DNA of 35,465 bases from Sphingomonadales bacterium (GTDB taxonomy: Bacteria; Pseudomonadota; Alphaproteobacteria; Sphingomonadales; Sphingomonadaceae), in the NCBI GenBank assembly GCA_025351405.1, contig JANXVZ010000008.1, positions 1 to 35,465 of the forward strand, written 5' to 3'. A program made the translations under genes and the position numbers. The notes beneath the pieces were generated by a model. That model did not search any database, was not told the DNA's origin, and was given only the letters and a program-made list of their open reading frames with translations. The first letter of the stretch is position 1. The number at the start of each line of letters is the position of its first letter. Positions 33,028-35,465 of the stretch are shown here, one piece after another.

Positions 33028-34280
33028 CAGCGGTGATGCGGCATCGGGCCGGACCCGGCTTCGTCGACCGTTGCGCCGCTGGCGAACCGCCCCAGCCCGA
33101 ATGGCCGGGCAAGGTCGGCAACTCGCCCGGTCGCCAGTTGCTCGGCGAACAGCCAGCCCGACCCGGGCGTCGCCTTGAAGCCGCCATAACACCAGCCGCC
33201 GTTGATATGCAGGTCGGCGACAGGCGTTTCATCAAAGATCGGCGACCCGTCGCAGGTCATGTCGGTCGTGCCGGCCCAACCGCGCAGCATCCGCAGCTTC
33301 GACAGCGCAGGTACCAGGCCGATGGCCTGCCCGGCCACTTCCTCGATCCGCATCGGCTGGCCGCGCTGCGTATAACTCGGATAGAAATCCGGGTCGCCGC
33401 CAAGCACGATCTCGCCCTTGTCGGACTGGCTGATATAGCAATGCAGCGATTGCGACATGATCACCGTGTCGATCATCGGCTTTACCGGTTCGGTGACAAA
33501 CGCCTGGAGGATGTGCGATTCGACCGGCAGCCGCAGCCCGGCAAGCCCCGCGACATGGCCCGAATTGCCGGCGACGACGATCCCCACCCGGCCTGCCCCG
33601 ATGTGCCCGCGTGATGTTTCCACCCCTGTCACCCGCCCGCCGGCGATGGCAAAGCCGGTGACTTCGCACTGCTGGATGATATCGACGCCGAGCGCGTCGG
33701 CGGCGCGGGCATAGCCCCAGGCCACGGCATCGTGGCGCGCGGTGCCGCCGCGGCGCTGGATCAGGCCGCCCACGATGGGAAAACGCGCCGCGTCGCTTAT
33801 GTCGAGGAGAGGAATGAGCTTGTGGACTTGCGCGCGGCTGAGCAATTCGGCGTCGATGCCGGCGCAGCGCAAGGCATCGCCGCGTTCGGCCAGTCGCGCC
33901 ATGTCGCCATCGCTGTGGCCGAGAAAAATCGCGCCGCGCTGGCTGAACATGACGTTGTAGTTGAGTTCGTCGGACAGCCCCTCCCACAGCTTCAGGGCGT
34001 GTTCGAGCAACGCCTGCATTTCGGGCAGCCGGTAGTTGGAGCGCACGATGGTGGTATTGCGCCCGGTGTTGCCGCCGCCGATCCATGATTTCTCGACGAC
34101 AGCGGCGCGGATTCCATGGCGTTTCGCGAGGTAATAGGCAGTCGCCAGCCCATGCCCGCCGCCGCCGATGATGACGACGTCATAATGCGCCTTCGGCTCG
34201 GGCGAGCGCCATGCCGGTTGCCAGCCTTTGTGCCCGCGAAGGCCATGTTTGAACAAGTTCCAGGCGGAATAGCGTTGCAT
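33027..34280 (-). CDS. soxB: Sarcosine oxidase beta subunit
   Basis: 417 aa from ATG 34280. The N-terminus MQRYSAWNLFKHGLRGHKGW is characteristic of SoxB. FAD-binding DVVIIGGGGHGLATAYYLAKR (34-54), substrate-domain blocks GNTGRNTTIVRSNY and RGGTARHDAVAWGYARA; His183 in RHD is probably the covalent FMN attachment site of the tetrameric enzyme. C-terminal GWAGTTDMTCDGSPIFDETP, then GGWCYGGFKATPGSG. It oxidises the N-methyl amine and passes electrons to oxygen. The ATG shares one base with the stop of the upstream oxidoreductase gene (TGATG). Confidence 0.95.
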   Translation of the reverse strand: MQRYSAWNLFKHGLRGHKGWQPAWRSPEPKAHYDVVIIGGGGHGLATAYYLAKRHGIRAAVVEKSWIGGGNTGRNTTIVRSNYRLPEMQALLEHALKLWEGLSDELNYNVMFSQRGAIFLGHSDGDMARLAERGDALRCAGIDAELLSRAQVHKLIPLLDISDAARFPIVGGLIQRRGGTARHDAVAWGYARAADALGVDIIQQCEVTGFAIAGGRVTGVETSRGHIGAGRVGIVVAGNSGHVAGLAGLRLPVESHILQAFVTEPVKPMIDTVIMSQSLHCYISQSDKGEIVLGGDPDFYPSYTQRGQPMRIEEVAGQAIGLVPALSKLRMLRGWAGTTDMTCDGSPIFDETPVADLHINGGWCYGGFKATPGSGWLFAEQLATGRVADLARPFGLGRFASGATVDEAGSGPMPHHR

Positions 34281-35425
34281 CAGGCAGCCGCAGACGCCGC
34301 CGGAATCCAGCCGCGCCGCTCGCGCCAGTCCGCTGCCAGGCCGCTGAAACGGTCCATCTTCAGCTTCCCGAGGTCGGCAAAGGAACAGGCTCCGTCGATG
34401 ACAAGATCCCGCACCGCATGGCCGGTGGCGGGCGACAGGCCGAAGCCCACCCCCGACATGACGACGACGGTCAGGTTGTCGGGTGCCCGGAGCCGCTCGA
34501 TCACCGGCCGGCCATCGGGGGTGTTCTCGACGACGCCGGCCCAACTGCGGATGACGCGCAGCTTTGCCGCGGCGGGCAGCAGTTCCGCGACACGGCGCGC
34601 CAGATTGCGGGACAGTGGCGATGTCGGACGGCTAGCCGGCCCCATCGGCCCGACATCCAGCCATTCGTGCGGACCACCGCCATAGGCAAGATTGCCACGC
34701 AAGGTCTGGCGGCCATACAACCCATTGCCGTCGACCCCGCCGATTGGCATCAGCGGCGTCGGTTCGGTAATGATCATCTCGGCGCGCGCCGCCGCCAGCG
34801 GCAGGTCGATGCCGATGCCCGCCAGCAACGCCGCGCTCTGTGGTCCGGCGGCGACCACCACCGCATCGCAGCCGATCAGCCCTTGCCCGGTTTCCACGCC
34901 GGTCACCCGGCCACCGGCTGTCACCAGCCGCAGCGCCGGGCAATGCTGGCGGATGCGACCGCCCAGGTCCTGCGTTGCCCAGGCATAGGCCTGCACCGTG
35001 CGTTGGGGATTGGCATGGCCGCCGAAATGGAGGTGGATACCGCCCAGCGCCTGCTCGCTTATCAATGGCGCGAGCCGACGCGCCTCGGCCGTGTCGATAT
35101 GGTCGGCAGGGTAGCCGAGCGCCGTGAACATCGCCGCCATGTAATGATAGTGCTTCAGCTGCGCCTCGGTCAAGGCGACGATGACACGCTCGCGCCGATA
35201 TTCGGTCGGGTAGCCGAGAAGATCGTCCATCAACGGCCAAAGCCGCTGTTCCTCGTGAAAAAGCGGGCTGTGGTAATGCGAGGCGCCGCCGCCATTGCGG
35301 CTCGATGCCTCCCAGCCGACGACACCCTTGTCGAGCACCGTGACAGCCACGCCCGATCGCGCCAGCCACCAGGCGGAGCTCAACCCCGACACCCCCGCCC
35401 CGACGACAACGACATGGCCGGTCAA
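34280..35425 (-). CDS. FAD-dependent amine/amino-acid oxidoreductase (DAO family)
   Basis: 381 aa from TTG 35425, which overlaps the stop of the preceding gene in the form TTGA, a coupling arrangement; no ATG lies in a suitable place before the FAD motif. HVVVVGAGVSGLSSAWWLARSG is the dinucleotide-binding fold, followed by GWEASSRNGGGASHY. The middle has QQ-type substrate-domain sequence (ALGGIHLHFGGHANPQRTV), and the end has VIRSWAGVVENTPDGRPVIE and GVGFGLSPATGHAVRDLV. This is a SoxB-like/DAO oxidoreductase (glycine oxidase, HcnC, D-amino-acid dehydrogenase group). Being fused into the sox operon it may act on a related N-methyl or N-alkyl amine, or on the product. The substrate is unknown. 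Confidence 0.88.
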   Translation of the reverse strand: MTGHVVVVGAGVSGLSSAWWLARSGVAVTVLDKGVVGWEASSRNGGGASHYHSPLFHEEQRLWPLMDDLLGYPTEYRRERVIVALTEAQLKHYHYMAAMFTALGYPADHIDTAEARRLAPLISEQALGGIHLHFGGHANPQRTVQAYAWATQDLGGRIRQHCPALRLVTAGGRVTGVETGQGLIGCDAVVVAAGPQSAALLAGIGIDLPLAAARAEMIITEPTPLMPIGGVDGNGLYGRQTLRGNLAYGGGPHEWLDVGPMGPASRPTSPLSRNLARRVAELLPAAAKLRVIRSWAGVVENTPDGRPVIERLRAPDNLTVVVMSGVGFGLSPATGHAVRDLVIDGACSFADLGKLKMDRFSGLAADWRERRGWIPAASAAA

Positions 35426-35465
35426 AGGTGCATGTTCCCGCCGAGCGCCGCGATATGCGCCGCTT
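35422..35465 (-). CDS. Last 13 codons of an upstream gene
   Basis: Reading from the right edge: AAHIAALGGNMHL then TGA (35424-35422). The stop overlaps the TTG start of the next gene by TTGA. Too little remains for family assignment, but the clean overlap supports that it is coding and in the same operon as sox genes. Confidence 0.5.
   Translation of the reverse strand, partial: AAHIAALGGNMHL

Noticed and set aside
1-35465. CRISPR array, tRNA or rRNA genes, intact insertion sequence
   Set aside because: No regularly spaced repeats, no cloverleaf-like segment and no transposase were found on reading both strands.

Overview
The window looks like a piece of chromosome from an alphaproteobacterium, most likely of the order Sphingomonadales. 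Points in favour: high GC, a PEPxxW-type C-terminal sorting signal on an exported protein, a second exported protein of the kind that usually carries such a tail, a FixJ-type regulator, and an alphaproteobacterial-style NasS/NasT nitrate system. No tRNA, rRNA, CRISPR array, intact transposase or phage gene was seen. Placement below the order is inference.

Left part (1-9.7 kb) holds separate small units with long intergenic gaps. They are: the 5' end of an exported choice-of-anchor protein (minus); a PAS/HisKA-like/REC/LuxR hybrid regulator (plus); a secreted metalloprotease-like protein with a PEP-CTERM tail and an altered zinc motif (plus); and a run of minus-strand detoxification-type genes. 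That run is an old yellow enzyme, a SnoaL-like protein and an alpha/beta hydrolase in one operon, then an MFS exporter, a frameshifted SnoaL-like exported protein and a DoxX-like membrane protein. A degenerate 67-bp repeat with fixed internal spacing lies upstream of three of these minus-strand units.

Middle part (9.8-17.6 kb, plus strand) has two complete two-component pairs of the NarL/LuxR type: a beta-propeller sensor kinase with its regulator, and a regulator with its 7TM-type sensor kinase. Between them is a sphingomyelinase D/GDPD-like phosphodiesterase fused to a PLAT domain.

Right part (17.6-29.4 kb, minus strand) is an assimilatory nitrate cluster, read right to left: nasT, nasS, an attenuator leader, nrtA, nrtB, nrtD, an outer-membrane porin, nirB, nirD, nasA. 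NasS (nitrate sensor) and NasT (ANTAR RNA-binding regulator) should control read-through of the terminator just before nrtA. The leader contains an ideal ANTAR hexaloop hairpin, a second imperfect one, and a strong intrinsic terminator. Transport (NrtABD and the porin), nitrate reduction (NasA) and nitrite reduction (NirBD) then follow as one unit. nrtA carries a single in-frame TGA exactly where the paralogue NasS has a cysteine.

The right edge (29.4-35.5 kb, minus) is a tightly overlapping heterotetrameric sarcosine oxidase operon (soxB-soxD-soxA-soxG) preceded by another FAD amine oxidase and the last codons of a further gene. It ends 71 bp before nasT. Together the right half looks like a nitrogen-acquisition region (nitrate plus N-methyl amines). 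The strongest second-look items are the nrtA TGA, the leader RNA with mutually exclusive pairings, the three-copy repeat, the frameshifted SnoaL-like gene and the SMaseD-PLAT protein set between two signalling pairs.
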